The position numbers were made by a program, and so were the translations under genes. 64,000 nt of DNA from Tepidicaulis marinus (GTDB lineage: Bacteria > Pseudomonadota > Alphaproteobacteria > Parvibaculales > Parvibaculaceae), in the NCBI RefSeq assembly GCF_000739695.1, contig NZ_BBIO01000005.1, positions 1-64,000 on the forward strand, given 5' to 3'. This document shows positions 38,502 through 47,333 of the stretch, one piece after another. Every line of letters starts with the position of its first letter. Within the stretch, counting starts at the first letter, position 1. The notes below the pieces were generated by a model, which was given only the letters and a program-made list of their open reading frames with translations, searched no databases and was not told the origin of the DNA.

Positions 38502-38822
38502 CTAGATCGGCATGCGCATGATTTCCTGATAGGCGGTGATCACCTTGTCGCGCACGGCGACGACGGTCTGCACCGTGGCTTCGGCTTCGGAAACGGCGGT
38601 GACGAGATCGACCATGTCGCCCTGTTTGGCGACGGCGCTCACAGCCTGGGTTTCGCTGGCCTTGCCCGCTTCGACAACGCCGCCGAGCGCCTGGCCGACG
38701 AGATCGCCGAAACTTTGCCCGCCGAATTCCTTCGGTCCCTCGCTCTTGTCCGCGCCGCCCGATGCAACCGATTTGACCGCATTGGCATAAGCGTTGAGCG
38801 CAACGGATGCTGGAACTGTCAT
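38502..38822 (-). CDS. fliE: Flagellar basal-body protein FliE
   Basis: The 106-residue protein joins the MS ring and export gate to the rod. Its C-terminal half QGDMVDLVTAVSEAEATVQTVVAVRDKVITAYQEIMRMPI is the FliE signature; the N-terminal half is alanine/glycine-rich. It sits between flgC and fliQ. Confidence 0.95.
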   Translation of the reverse strand: MTVPASVALNAYANAVKSVASGGADKSEGPKEFGGQSFGDLVGQALGGVVEAGKASETQAVSAVAKQGDMVDLVTAVSEAEATVQTVVAVRDKVITAYQEIMRMPI

Positions 38823-38836
38823 CTTCTAGCCCTTTC

Positions 38837-39247
38837 CTAACGGCGCAGCAGATCGATGGTGCTGGTCACCATGCGCCGGGTCGCCTGAATGACGTTCAGG
38901 TTCGCCTCGTAGCTGCGCTGTGCCTCGCGCATATCCATCGCCTCGACGAGCCCGTTGACATTCGGGGTTTTCACATAACCCTCTTCATTGGCGGCCGGGT
39001 GGCCGGGCATGTATTTCAGCGCAAACGGCGACTGATCGAGCTTCGGCCGCTCCACCTGCACTTTTTTCACACCAAGCTCGCGGTCGAGCTCATTGGAAAA
39101 ACTCACCACCTTGCGCCGGTAGGGGTCCGCGCCGGGCGTCGTGCCGGTGGAATCGGCATTGGCGATATTTTCGGCAATCACCCGCATGCGCCCGCTTTGT
39201 GCGCGCAGGCCCGATGCCGCAACCATCATGGCTTTAACGAAATCCAT
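38837..39247 (-). CDS. flgC: Flagellar proximal rod protein FlgC
   Basis: The 136-residue rod protein begins MDFVKAMMVAASGLRAQSGRMRVIAENIANADSTGTTPG and ends with the conserved EAMDMREAQRSYEANLNVIQATRRMVTSTIDLLR, the paired terminal helices of rod and hook proteins. It is exported by the flagellar system without a cleaved signal. Confidence 0.97.
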   Translation of the reverse strand: MDFVKAMMVAASGLRAQSGRMRVIAENIANADSTGTTPGADPYRRKVVSFSNELDRELGVKKVQVERPKLDQSPFALKYMPGHPAANEEGYVKTPNVNGLVEAMDMREAQRSYEANLNVIQATRRMVTSTIDLLRR

Positions 39248-39261
39248 CTTCTTTCTCCCAA

Positions 39262-39666
39262 TCAGCTGCGCGGCCCGAGAGCCGTGCGCAGGAGCCCGAG
39301 GCTCTTGGAGTAAAGCCCCGTCACCATTTGATAATCGGTCTGGGTCTCGGCGACCTTGATCATCTGTTCTTCGAGCACGACGGAATTGCCCGCCGGCGTG
39401 GTTTCGGAATCGGGGCGCTCTTCGACTTTCGCCGCGCGGCCCGCGCCGCCGCCCGGCCCGATATGCATGGCATTCGTGCGAACGGGTTTGAGGACGGGCC
39501 CATGCTCGTTCAGCACAGCGCCGAAATCCTGCTCTTTCAAATCGCGCGCGGCATAGCCGGGCGTGTCGGCGTTTGCGACGTTCTGAGACAGCACGCGCTG
39601 GCGCTCCGTCAGCCAGTGCATACGGTCTTTGATCATGCCAAATAGGGGAATGTCACCTAAGGCCAT
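39262..39666 (-). CDS. flgB: Flagellar proximal rod protein FlgB
   Basis: The 134-residue rod protein begins MALGDIPLFGMIKDRMHWLTERQRVLSQNVANADTPGYAARD, the FlgB signature. GAGA precedes the ATG; an upstream extension has no family match. It is the first gene of the minus-strand export/rod run, and a CtrA-type box lies 173 bases upstream. Confidence 0.96.
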   Translation of the reverse strand: MALGDIPLFGMIKDRMHWLTERQRVLSQNVANADTPGYAARDLKEQDFGAVLNEHGPVLKPVRTNAMHIGPGGGAGRAAKVEERPDSETTPAGNSVVLEEQMIKVAETQTDYQMVTGLYSKSLGLLRTALGPRS

Positions 39667-39838
39667 TGCGATCTCGCGTTTCAACGTTGCAGAGCAGCTC
39701 TCCTTCCTTGGAGCGCGCCTCCGGCACATCGTCACGCCACACAATCCTTGGGCGGCAGGTCAATCTTTCCTACCTCGGGGCTAAAATTTCCTTAACAAAA
39801 CCGCCAACTAGGAAATTCTGTCCCAGTAAGGCACCCCC

Positions 39839-39853
39839 TTAACGCGTTTTTAA
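39839..39853. promoter_or_regulatory. CtrA-type box between flgB and fliO
   Basis: TTAA-CGCGTTT-TTAA is an exact match to the TTAA-N7-TTAA box, followed by a further TTAA at 39856. It lies between two divergent flagellar operons and could serve either; it is closer to fliO. Confidence 0.7.
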
Positions 39854-39931
39854 GCTTAACAGCGGAAATATCTGCCTAGTGACCTGCACGCGGAAAGATC
39901 CGCAAAACAGCATCGCGGCATTGAGGGGCAA

Positions 39932-40357
39932 ATGGACCTGGCAGAATACACACGTTTTTTGGGAGCCCTGCTTCTCGTGCTGGCCATGATCGGCGCCTGC
40001 GCCTGGCTGGCGCGGCGTTTCGGGCTGATGCAGAACGGGCTGCCCGGCGCATCGGCAAGCCGCCTTGCCGTCGTCGAGAAACTCACGCTCGATCCCAAGC
40101 ACAAACTTCTGCTCATCCGCCGCGACGGTAAGGAACATCTGATCGTGGTCGGTGAAACGACGACGCTCATCGAAGCCGGGCTCGATGCGCCCGTCCCTGC
40201 TGAAACGGGGACGGAGGCAGAAGCGGCCAATGTCGCGTCTTTTCCGGGCGCCGCCCCCTCCGCCGCCTCTGCCGCAAGTGGAGCGGTTCAACCAAAAATG
40301 ACCGCGCCCGAGTTTCTTCTCAAAGGGATCGCCTATCTCAAGGAGCGCCGTTCGTGA
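39932..40357 (+). CDS. fliO: FliO-type flagellar export protein
   Basis: The 141-residue protein has one N-terminal membrane helix (about 9-28, FLGALLLVLAMIGACAWLAR) and a small cytoplasmic beta domain, SRLAVVEKLTLDPKHKLLLIRRDGKEHLIVVGETTTLIE, the FliO pattern. FliO helps assemble FliP. Its stop overlaps the fliP start (GTGA). FliO proteins diverge quickly, so the call relies partly on position. Confidence 0.85.
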   Translation: MDLAEYTRFLGALLLVLAMIGACAWLARRFGLMQNGLPGASASRLAVVEKLTLDPKHKLLLIRRDGKEHLIVVGETTTLIEAGLDAPVPAETGTEAEAANVASFPGAAPSAASAASGAVQPKMTAPEFLLKGIAYLKERRS

Positions 40358-41106
40358 CGCAGATTTTCAAATTGGCCCGGCCCGCTCTTTTCGCCGCTGC
40401 CGCCCTTGCGGTTCTCAGCCTCGCCTCGCCTGCCTTCGCGCAGAGCGTGAGCATCGATTTTGCGGAAGGTTACGGACTGACCGAGCGGGTGGTACAGCTC
40501 ATCGCGCTGATCACCATTCTCACGCTCGCGCCCTCCATCCTCATCATGGTCACATCGTTCGTGCGCATCGTGGTGGTGCTTTCCTTGTTGCGCACCGCCA
40601 TGGGCGTTCAGCAAAGCCCGCCCAATGCCGTGATGATTTCGCTTGCGCTGTTTCTGACCGCTTTCGTCATGGCGCCGGTTTTCGAACAGGCATATGAAAC
40701 CGGCATCGAGCCGCTGATGAACGAGCAGATTGAAATCGGCGAAGCCTTCGACAAAGCCTCGCGCCCCTTTCACACCTTCATGATGAGCCAGGTGCGCGAC
40801 AAGGATCTGGGTCTTTTCGTCAACCTCGCCAAAATCGAAGAACCGGAATCCCCCGAAGCCGTGCCACTGCGCGTGCTCGTGCCCGCCTTCCTGATCAGCG
40901 AGTTGCGCCGCGCCTTCGAAATCGGCTTCCTGGTCTTCGTGCCCTTCATCGTTATCGACATGGTCGTCGCCTCGGTGCTGATGTCCATGGGCATGATGAT
41001 GCTGCCGCCGATCATCATTTCTCTTCCCTTCAAGCTCATCTTCTTCGTCTTGGTGGACGGATGGAACTTGATCACAGGCTCCCTGGTGAAGAGCTTCGGC
41101 ATCTAG
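40354..41106 (+). CDS. fliP: Flagellar export gate protein FliP
   Basis: The 250-residue protein has a cleavable signal peptide (LFAAAALAVLSLASPAFA) and the FliP core: LTLAPSILIMVTSFVRIVVVLSLLRTAMGVQQSPPNAVMISLALFLT, VLVPAFLISELRRAFEIGFLVFVPFIVIDMVVASVLMSMGMMMLPP. It begins with GTG overlapping the fliO stop. FliP, FliQ and FliR form the export channel; the latter two are encoded in the divergent operon. Confidence 0.97.
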   Translation: MTQIFKLARPALFAAAALAVLSLASPAFAQSVSIDFAEGYGLTERVVQLIALITILTLAPSILIMVTSFVRIVVVLSLLRTAMGVQQSPPNAVMISLALFLTAFVMAPVFEQAYETGIEPLMNEQIEIGEAFDKASRPFHTFMMSQVRDKDLGLFVNLAKIEEPESPEAVPLRVLVPAFLISELRRAFEIGFLVFVPFIVIDMVVASVLMSMGMMMLPPIIISLPFKLIFFVLVDGWNLITGSLVKSFGI

Positions 41107-41136
41107 GCCGCAAGCGCTCTTCCTCCCAACTGAAAA

Positions 41137-41160
41137 CCCCCGCGCTTTAAGGCGCGGGGG
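41137..41160 (+). terminator. Rho-independent terminator of fliOP
   Basis: CCCCCGCGC and GCGCGGGGG close a 6-base loop and are followed by ATTTTTT, 30 bases after the fliP stop. It also faces the 3' end of the convergent giant gene. Confidence 0.92.
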
Positions 41161-41203
41161 ATTTTTTACATAAACCGGTTTCGGCGGAAAACTTCCGGCA
41201 AGA

Positions 41204-44200
41204 TCAATTGATAGCGGTCGCCGATTGCGCTTCCAGCTCCTTGCCAAGCGTCGAGACGAATTCGTCCAGCGTATCGGCCCCGGCAAATTCCTTTGCAAGG
41301 CGGCGGAATTCCTCGCCCTGCCGCTCGATCGGTTCGGAGAGGATGGCGAATTTGCCCGCATCGGATCCCGCGCGCATCTGCTCGCCGAATTTCTCCCGCA
41401 GCCGCCCGAGCCCTGCCGGGTCGTCCGCCAGCGAATAGGCAATCGCCGCGCGCATGATCATCCGGCGCACTTTCGGCGGAAACTCACGCTCATTGAGCCA
41501 GGCATTGCCGAGCGCGGATTCCACCTGACGGCCCGTCTCTTCCCAGCGCTGAGCGGACCAGAGCACATCCGCCTTCATCCACTGGGCTTCTTCGGTATCC
41601 ATCTCGGACAGAAGATCGAGCGCATGGTCATAAAGATTGAGTTCGGAAAGGGCCCGCGCTTCCAACAGCCGGCGCTTATCCGCCAGATTGTCCGGCAGCA
41701 GCGATTGACGGGTGGAGCGCAGCGCTTCCAGTGCCTTTTCCGGTTTGTGATCCATCAGCCGCACCAGCGCAAGCCGCGTTGCCACTTGCGCCCGCGCGAT
41801 GCCGCGCAGCCGGTGATCCACCTGATGCTGCAAAAGTTCGGCGGCCTGATCGAGCAGGTCCACATCGACGAGCTTGTCCGACAATTGCCGGATCATGGCA
41901 TCGCCCCGCTGACCGATCGGCGTCAGCTCGCGGAAATCGTAATAAAGGGACAGCGCCTCGACCGGGTCCATTTCATCGGCGCCCCCGCCCAGGAAAAGAT
42001 CGGAGAACGTATCCGTCATCGTCGTGGCGATACGCCGAGCCTGATCGGTCTCGGGAAAATTCGTCACCGCCGTCTGCATGACGCGCAGCCCGTCTTCCAC
42101 TTCCCCCATGGCGACATGCATTTCCCCAAGCCGCGCCATGACCGACAGCTCCAGATCGTCGCCCCGCCACATGAAACCGATCGCCTGCAGCTCCTGCATG
42201 AACGCAGCATCGGCCAACAGGCCCATCTTGTGTTTCATCTTGGCTTTCGCAAACCGGGCACGCGCGGCCACCGGGCGGGGCGCGCGTTTTTCAAGCCGCT
42301 CCAGCGTTTCCAGCGCTTCATCGGCTTTGCCCGCCGCTTCCAGCATCAAGCCGCGCACAAGCTGGGCTTCGGCGAGCCAGATATTGTTTTCCGTCTCTTC
42401 GGGAATTTCGTTCAGGTTATACGCGACGGAGGCAAGATCGCCTGCCGCAAGCTCCGCCTCGGCGGCCTTGACGCGGAACATCGCCTGGAAATCGGGCTCG
42501 TACTCGGTAAACGCCCTGCCTGCCCGGTCGAACTCGTCACGCGCCTCGCGCATATTGCCAAGCTCGGCCTGCGCCGTGCCCCGCCATAGAGCGGCATGAG
42601 GGTCCTGTGCCAATCCTTTACCCGACAGATCGCTCAGCGCTTCGTCGAAGCGGTGCATCATGATGTGCCCCACCCCGCGCAGCGCCAGATAAGCCGGTTC
42701 GAGCGCCACATCCGAACTCAGTTTTTCCGCCAGGCGCAGCACCGCAATCGCCTCCGCGCCGAGCTGATAGGCGAGCAGGAAGCGGGCGTAATCGAGCTGG
42801 TCGTCCAAATTATCGGCGGGCGCATTGGCAAGCTTGTCCAGATAAAACTGCCGCCGCTCGGCATAATTGGCGCCCGGCGCCTCCCGCCAGCGCTGAAAAT
42901 CCATCTTGCCGGGCTGCACCGGCTCTTCAACCGCAACGGCCGCCGTCTCCGGGTCCGCATATTCCTCCACATCGCCCGAGGAAAGCGTCAGCCCCGCCCC
43001 GCGCGAGACGATCACCTCATCCTTGATCGCGCGGACGTAAAGATCGTCGGAGAGCGAGACGAAAGCGAGGCCCTGCGCGGTCGCAAGCGCCGCGAATTCC
43101 ACAAAATTGCGCGGTGCCACCATGCCTTGCGGCGGTCCCTCCGCCGTCACGATCGCCAGAACGTCCTTGACGTTGGGATCGCGCACCCAGTGCACCTTGC
43201 CGCGCCCGTTCAAATCCAGGCTGACCTTGGCCTCCCCGTTCGCACTCCAGCCCCGGAAGAGCGAAACCGGCCGCACGGGTTCGACGATCGTATCGCCCAT
43301 AGTGAAGACCCAATTATTGCCCTTCTCGCTGGCCGCCAGCAAAACCCGCTGCGGCGGCTGAAACTGCACGATGGTCGCATCTTCCATCGCCACGAGTTCG
43401 GCCGGGCCGAGCACCTTGCTCATCCCGGCGGTAAGCGCGGAGAAATCCAGTTCCCGTTTGGCATCGAAGACCAGCCAGATGCGCCCGTCCCGCTGAAACG
43501 CCGCCGCGCCGGTCCGCTCGGGCCAAGGAAAGATCAGGCGCACGCTCTCGCCCACAAGCTCCGCCGCCACATTGAGCGGGCCGTCATGATCGGCCGGAAC
43601 CAACGCGCCCGGCTGCACTGCGGCCGGCTGCACTGCGGCCGGCTGCACTGCGGCGGGTCCGGCCTTCTCGCTGCCTGGGCCCGCCTCGGGGGGCCCATCC
43701 GTTGCCGCCATTTTTTCCCCGGCCGGTTCCGCTTCCCTCTTGCCTGCTTCCGGCTCGGCGGCTTCCGGCTCGGCGGGCACAGCTGTGCCCGATGCGATTT
43801 GCCGCGGCTTTGCGGCGGGCTGAGGAGCATCCGCTTTTTGCGTATCGGGTTTTTGCGTATCGGACGTCTTCGTGCCCGCATCTTGCTTCGCGCTCTTGGC
43901 CGGTGCCGAAGGTGCCGCCTCGGGCTTGGCCGCCGTGTCCGTCTCCTCACTCTTGCTCTTGGGCGGCGGCGCGGGCGCTTTGACAAGCGGCGGCGCCCCG
44001 CGCCCCGGTGCGACGATATCGATCACGACATTCAGGTCTTCGCGGAAATCGCGCACCGTCACACCCGGCACCGTGTCGATCGCGACACTGAGGCGGCCAT
44101 TATTGCTGGCAGCCGAGGCGCCCACCAGAAAGGCCGGCGGGTCGACGCGCAGCCGGGCGAGCGGCAATTCCGCGTCCCGGTCGAAGATGACGGTCACGCG

Positions 44201-44845
44201 TCCGTCCCGGGCCGAAATATTATAAAGCACCGGCTGTCCCCAATCGAAGACGAGCCGGGTGAAAGTTTCATGCTCGCCCACCCGCAAAGTCACGCCGGGT
44301 TTGGGTTCGGCGATATTGAGTTCCGCTTCCCCTTCTTTCTCGGCGACGGCCTGCACCACGGCGCTGCGCTCTTCTTCCAGCCGCGCCAGCACATCGTCAG
44401 GCAGGCCGGGCGGTGCGCCCTTCCAGTTCGGCGGCAGCAGGTCCACATAAATCTCGTGGCCCGCCTCATGGGTATTGATGCGGAAATCGGCTTTCAGCGC
44501 CAGGCGCAGCGTCCGGTTGCCGGGGTCCGTGCGGATAAGCGCCACATAGCGGGGCATCTGCGCGGCAAGCTCGCTCAAATCCGCCTCGAAAGGTGTCTCG
44601 AAACTGACGACCAGCACATTCGCCGAGGTCAGGGCTTCGAACTTGGGGGCGCTTTGCATGCGCAAGGGATCGTCATGGCGCGGCCAGGCAAAGATCAGCC
44701 GTCCATATCCATCTTCCTCATCGCCGGTGACGGTAATGGGCGTCGCCGCAAAGGCCGGCGCGGCAAAGGCAAGCGGCAGCGCAAGCATGGCGAGCAGGGC
44801 GCAAAGCGCCGCGCCGATCCGCCATCTATCGTAGCGCATGCTCAC
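41204..44845 (-). CDS. Giant periplasmic protein with three repeated beta domains and a long TPR-like tail (motor-associated?)
   Basis: The 1213-residue protein has a signal peptide (ALCALLAMLALPLAFAAPAFAA). Three divergent copies of a beta domain start around a shared motif: RLIFAWP (near 49-55), RLVFDWG (near 197-203) and RLIFPWP (near 436-442). Between copies two and three lies a Pro/Ala/Lys-rich linker of about 140 residues with a triple AAVQP repeat. From about 665 to the end the protein is helical, with TPR-like units (ARFLLAYQLGAEAIAVLRLAEKL, GRAFTEYEPDFQAMFRVKAAEAEL, EALETLERLEKRAP). The GTG start, overlapping the upstream stop as GTGA, has GGAGG 7 bases before it. The gene is translationally coupled to two MotB-like genes, so a role in anchoring or tuning the flagellar stator is inferred. 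I do not know a named family. Confidence 0.8.
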   Translation of the reverse strand: MSMRYDRWRIGAALCALLAMLALPLAFAAPAFAATPITVTGDEEDGYGRLIFAWPRHDDPLRMQSAPKFEALTSANVLVVSFETPFEADLSELAAQMPRYVALIRTDPGNRTLRLALKADFRINTHEAGHEIYVDLLPPNWKGAPPGLPDDVLARLEEERSAVVQAVAEKEGEAELNIAEPKPGVTLRVGEHETFTRLVFDWGQPVLYNISARDGRVTVIFDRDAELPLARLRVDPPAFLVGASAASNNGRLSVAIDTVPGVTVRDFREDLNVVIDIVAPGRGAPPLVKAPAPPPKSKSEETDTAAKPEAAPSAPAKSAKQDAGTKTSDTQKPDTQKADAPQPAAKPRQIASGTAVPAEPEAAEPEAGKREAEPAGEKMAATDGPPEAGPGSEKAGPAAVQPAAVQPAAVQPGALVPADHDGPLNVAAELVGESVRLIFPWPERTGAAAFQRDGRIWLVFDAKRELDFSALTAGMSKVLGPAELVAMEDATIVQFQPPQRVLLAASEKGNNWVFTMGDTIVEPVRPVSLFRGWSANGEAKVSLDLNGRGKVHWVRDPNVKDVLAIVTAEGPPQGMVAPRNFVEFAALATAQGLAFVSLSDDLYVRAIKDEVIVSRGAGLTLSSGDVEEYADPETAAVAVEEPVQPGKMDFQRWREAPGANYAERRQFYLDKLANAPADNLDDQLDYARFLLAYQLGAEAIAVLRLAEKLSSDVALEPAYLALRGVGHIMMHRFDEALSDLSGKGLAQDPHAALWRGTAQAELGNMREARDEFDRAGRAFTEYEPDFQAMFRVKAAEAELAAGDLASVAYNLNEIPEETENNIWLAEAQLVRGLMLEAAGKADEALETLERLEKRAPRPVAARARFAKAKMKHKMGLLADAAFMQELQAIGFMWRGDDLELSVMARLGEMHVAMGEVEDGLRVMQTAVTNFPETDQARRIATTMTDTFSDLFLGGGADEMDPVEALSLYYDFRELTPIGQRGDAMIRQLSDKLVDVDLLDQAAELLQHQVDHRLRGIARAQVATRLALVRLMDHKPEKALEALRSTRQSLLPDNLADKRRLLEARALSELNLYDHALDLLSEMDTEEAQWMKADVLWSAQRWEETGRQVESALGNAWLNEREFPPKVRRMIMRAAIAYSLADDPAGLGRLREKFGEQMRAGSDAGKFAILSEPIERQGEEFRRLAKEFAGADTLDEFVSTLGKELEAQSATAIN
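43611..43655 (-). repeat. Three tandem 15-bp repeats in the giant gene linker
   Basis: GGCTGCACTGCGGCC is repeated three times head to tail (last base differs in copy three), encoding AAVQP units in the linker. The near-identical codons point to recent slippage or recombination, so the linker length may vary among strains. Confidence 0.9.
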
Positions 44846-45549
44846 CAATTGGCCTCCTTTTCGCCCGCAATCACGATGGCAATACCCGAGCCCGCATCGC
44901 TCGCCACCTCGGCGGACAAATCAATCGTGCCAGTATAGCCCCCTTCGCGCAAACGGTCGCGCAGAATGGCCGCCCGGTCGAATGCAAGCTGCCAGGCGCC
45001 CGTATCCGCGCCCAAAGCGGACATCGCCCCGGCTGGCACCGTGACGCGGATCTGCAGCGGATTGGAAGCATACTGAAGAACCGCCGCCAGCCGGTGCAGA
45101 AAATCCTCACCCTCGATCGTAAGCGTGCGCGTGCCGGCGGGGATAAGTCTGTCCGCGCGCATCAGCAAAATTAGCGGCTGCCCCGCCCCGCCAGCGGCCT
45201 GGCGCGCCAGCGCCGTCTGATCGCGCGAGGACGTGACACCGCCCGTCTCCAGCACCGCGGCAAGATAACCGGTCTCAAGACGCCCGCGTGCGCCTTTCAG
45301 CGGCGCGGCGAGCCCCGCGCTGCCTTGGGGCGCGCGCCCCGTCACCGCGCCGCTTGCCGCCGGTTCTCCGCGGAAAGCGGCACCGAGCGACATCCAGGCC
45401 GTGCCGCTGGGCGCGGAGGCGGCATAAATCAGCACGAAAAAGGTCAGCATCAGCCCCATAAGGTCCGTGAAGGTAATCAGCCAAAGCGGCGTTTCAGCCG
45501 CGCCCTGTTCCTGACCGCCAAAGAAAGCCCGGAGAATGCCCGTCGTCAT
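44842..45549 (-). CDS. MotB-like stator protein with membrane aspartate
   Basis: The 235-residue protein has one membrane helix, PLWLITFTDLMGLMLTFFVLIYAAS (about 21-45), closely resembling the MotB helix including the Asp (in TFTDLM) that carries protons or sodium. The periplasmic part has a degenerate OmpA/MotB peptidoglycan-binding domain: the family's ELS-x-x-RA-like segment is visible as AWQLAFDRAAILRDRL, but the conserved Gly-His-Thr-Asp is absent. It overlaps both neighbours (ATGA upstream, GTGA downstream). MotA is not in the window. Confidence 0.8.
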   Translation of the reverse strand: MTTGILRAFFGGQEQGAAETPLWLITFTDLMGLMLTFFVLIYAASAPSGTAWMSLGAAFRGEPAASGAVTGRAPQGSAGLAAPLKGARGRLETGYLAAVLETGGVTSSRDQTALARQAAGGAGQPLILLMRADRLIPAGTRTLTIEGEDFLHRLAAVLQYASNPLQIRVTVPAGAMSALGADTGAWQLAFDRAAILRDRLREGGYTGTIDLSAEVASDAGSGIAIVIAGEKEANW

Positions 45550-46262
45550 GGCCGCCCTCCCCGCCCGCGCGGCTGCTCGGCAAAGAACTCGAAGAGCACG
45601 TCCCCGCCGCTCAAGGCCGATACATCGGCAATAAGCGCGCCCGGAGACGCGCCGCGGCTTTCCAGCGCCCTGGCAAAGGCCATCGCCCGGCGCTCGTCCA
45701 GGCGCCCCTCAGGCGCGGCCGGCACGACGATCCGCAGCCGGTGCCGCAATGCCGTCTCCCCGCGCCGCACGAGCATCGCGGCAAGCGTGTCGAGCAACCC
45801 GTCCTGCTCCGGGCGCAGCGCCCCTACGCCTTCGGCGAAAAAAGCCGCCGCAGGCAGGCGCAGCCGCAAAAAGCCGCCATCGCCCGAAAGGCCCGCGCCC
45901 AGTCCCGCCGCCCCGAGCCGGGCCCGCAGATCCTCGGCAAAAGCCGCCGAGACCGGCCTGTAGGCAGGCGCCCCCGGCAAAGCCTCGCGCACCATGGCGC
46001 GGCTGGCATCCGGCGCGCTTTGCCCGGCCGTGCCCTTGAACGCGGCCTGCACGCTGCCGATCACCGGCCCGCCTTTGGCCACGTCCTGTGAGGCCTGGCT
46101 GTTGAGATAGGCGAACATGGCAAGGAGAAGCAGAAAAACGGAAAGCAGCGTCCAAAGCGCGCTGAGAGAGCCGTCATTGACTTCGAGCGGCAGATCGCCC
46201 AATGCGCCGCGCGCAATGCCGTTGCGGCGTGCCGGCACAAGATGCGCTGAGCGCTCGCTCAT
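45546..46262 (-). CDS. Second MotB-like membrane protein, lacking the membrane aspartate
   Basis: The 238-residue protein has one membrane helix, LSALWTLLSVFLLLLAMFAYLNSQA (about 36-60), matching MotB in place and topology but without the ion-carrying aspartate. Its periplasmic part looks like a degenerate OmpA-type fold (FFAEGVGALRPEQDGLLDTLAAML, DERRAMAFARALESRGASPGAL). The ATG was chosen because a G-rich stretch precedes it; the frame is open further upstream without coding character. Overlap with the next gene suggests the two proteins are made together, perhaps as a heterodimer. Confidence 0.75.
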   Translation of the reverse strand: MSERSAHLVPARRNGIARGALGDLPLEVNDGSLSALWTLLSVFLLLLAMFAYLNSQASQDVAKGGPVIGSVQAAFKGTAGQSAPDASRAMVREALPGAPAYRPVSAAFAEDLRARLGAAGLGAGLSGDGGFLRLRLPAAAFFAEGVGALRPEQDGLLDTLAAMLVRRGETALRHRLRIVVPAAPEGRLDERRAMAFARALESRGASPGALIADVSALSGGDVLFEFFAEQPRGRGGRP

Positions 46263-46404
46263 AACTGGGCCCCCCGATACGCCATTCTGGCTTGCTCCGC
46301 TGCAGGTTCTTGCACGCGCCGTACTGCGCGCCCTGTGGCGGCACAATTTCCGGCCGTCCGTCTCCGGAGAGGAAAACGGACAGGATCAGATTAACGAATG
46401 ACGG

Positions 46405-46419
46405 TTAAGTGCCCCTTAA
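46405..46419 (-). promoter_or_regulatory. CtrA-type box upstream of the MotB-like operon
   Basis: TTAA-GTGCCCC-TTAA matches TTAA-N7-TTAA exactly, with another TTAA at 46391. It lies about 143 bases before the first gene of the operon and just past the motE stop. Confidence 0.65.
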
Positions 46420-46493
46420 GGCAGGCCGGTGCGAAACGGGAAAATCGCGAAGCGCGGCGCGCCGGTCCCAGCCGGAAAAGCGCCGGAAATCCC

Positions 46494-47312
46494 TCAATTT
46501 TCCACGCTTTTTGCGTCCTTGTCTTCCATCTGCGCTTTCATGGCCGGCGCGGTTTTTTCGAACTGCGCCGCCATTTCCTGCAATTCGGCGGGCAAGGGCT
46601 TGGGCAAGGCGATTTCCACGGTCAATTCCTGCGCGGTGACCGGGTCCATTTCGGCCATGATCGCGGCCATTTTACGCTCGTTCATCATATTGGCGAGCTG
46701 CAAAAGCACGTCCATATCCAGCCGCTCGAAAATCCGGGCGGCGTCTTTCGGCTTCATGGCCGAATACATTTTCACAAGGCCCTCGACGCGCATTTTCGTC
46801 TCGTCGTCTTTCTTGCCGAAATGCGCGGCGATCTTTTCTTCCACCGCTTCAAGCTCTTTGAACCGGTCACCGACGCGCTTTTCCGCCGCACTGATCAGGC
46901 GTTCGCGCATATCGAGCTCGCGGGCGCGCGCTTCCAGTTCCTTCCGCCGCTCGGAAAGGTTCTTGAGGACCTGCAATTTCGACGGTGTGAACTCGCCCCC
47001 CGCATTCAAGGGCATACCGTCCGCCCCTTTCACCACGACCCCGTCCGCCATTTCGCCAGTCATCATTTCGCCGGCCATTGTTTCGCCGGCCGCCATCTCG
47101 CCCGTTTTGGCAGCGGCGCTCTCTTCCATGGCCGGTTCCATGCTTTCACCGCCCGCTGCCGCGTCTTTCTCCATTGCCCCGCCTTCTTCCGCATAAGCAA
47201 GGGCAAAGCCGGTCACGGCGTCGAGCCCGTTGCCGAACCCCACGACCTTCAACCCCAAAAGCAGGGCGGCACTCAACATCAAGACAGGAAGCAAACGCAG
47301 GCGGCTGCTCAT
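46494..47312 (-). CDS. motE: MotE family protein
   Basis: The 272-residue protein has an N-terminal signal/anchor (LLPVLMLSAALLLGLKVVGF), then a low-complexity stretch of Met/Glu/Ala repeats (about 45-95, with EMAAGETMAGEMMTGEMADG), a coiled coil (KNLSERRKELEARARELDMRERLISAAEKRV) and a C-terminal MgtE_N-like domain (YSAMKPKDAARIFERLDMDVLLQLANMMNERKMAAIMAEMDP). In rhizobia MotE is a periplasmic chaperone for MotC and needed for motility. Here it follows fliL-fliM-DUF6468. Confidence 0.85.
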   Translation of the reverse strand: MSSRLRLLPVLMLSAALLLGLKVVGFGNGLDAVTGFALAYAEEGGAMEKDAAAGGESMEPAMEESAAAKTGEMAAGETMAGEMMTGEMADGVVVKGADGMPLNAGGEFTPSKLQVLKNLSERRKELEARARELDMRERLISAAEKRVGDRFKELEAVEEKIAAHFGKKDDETKMRVEGLVKMYSAMKPKDAARIFERLDMDVLLQLANMMNERKMAAIMAEMDPVTAQELTVEIALPKPLPAELQEMAAQFEKTAPAMKAQMEDKDAKSVEN

Positions 47313-47333
47313 GATCGGGTTCCTTCCATCCGC

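Noticed and set aside
42596-44938. Plus-strand open frame of 780 codons opposite the giant periplasmic gene
   Set aside because: The minus-strand frame has a signal peptide, a fitted ribosome-binding site and overlaps with its neighbours; the plus-strand product is arginine-rich and featureless.
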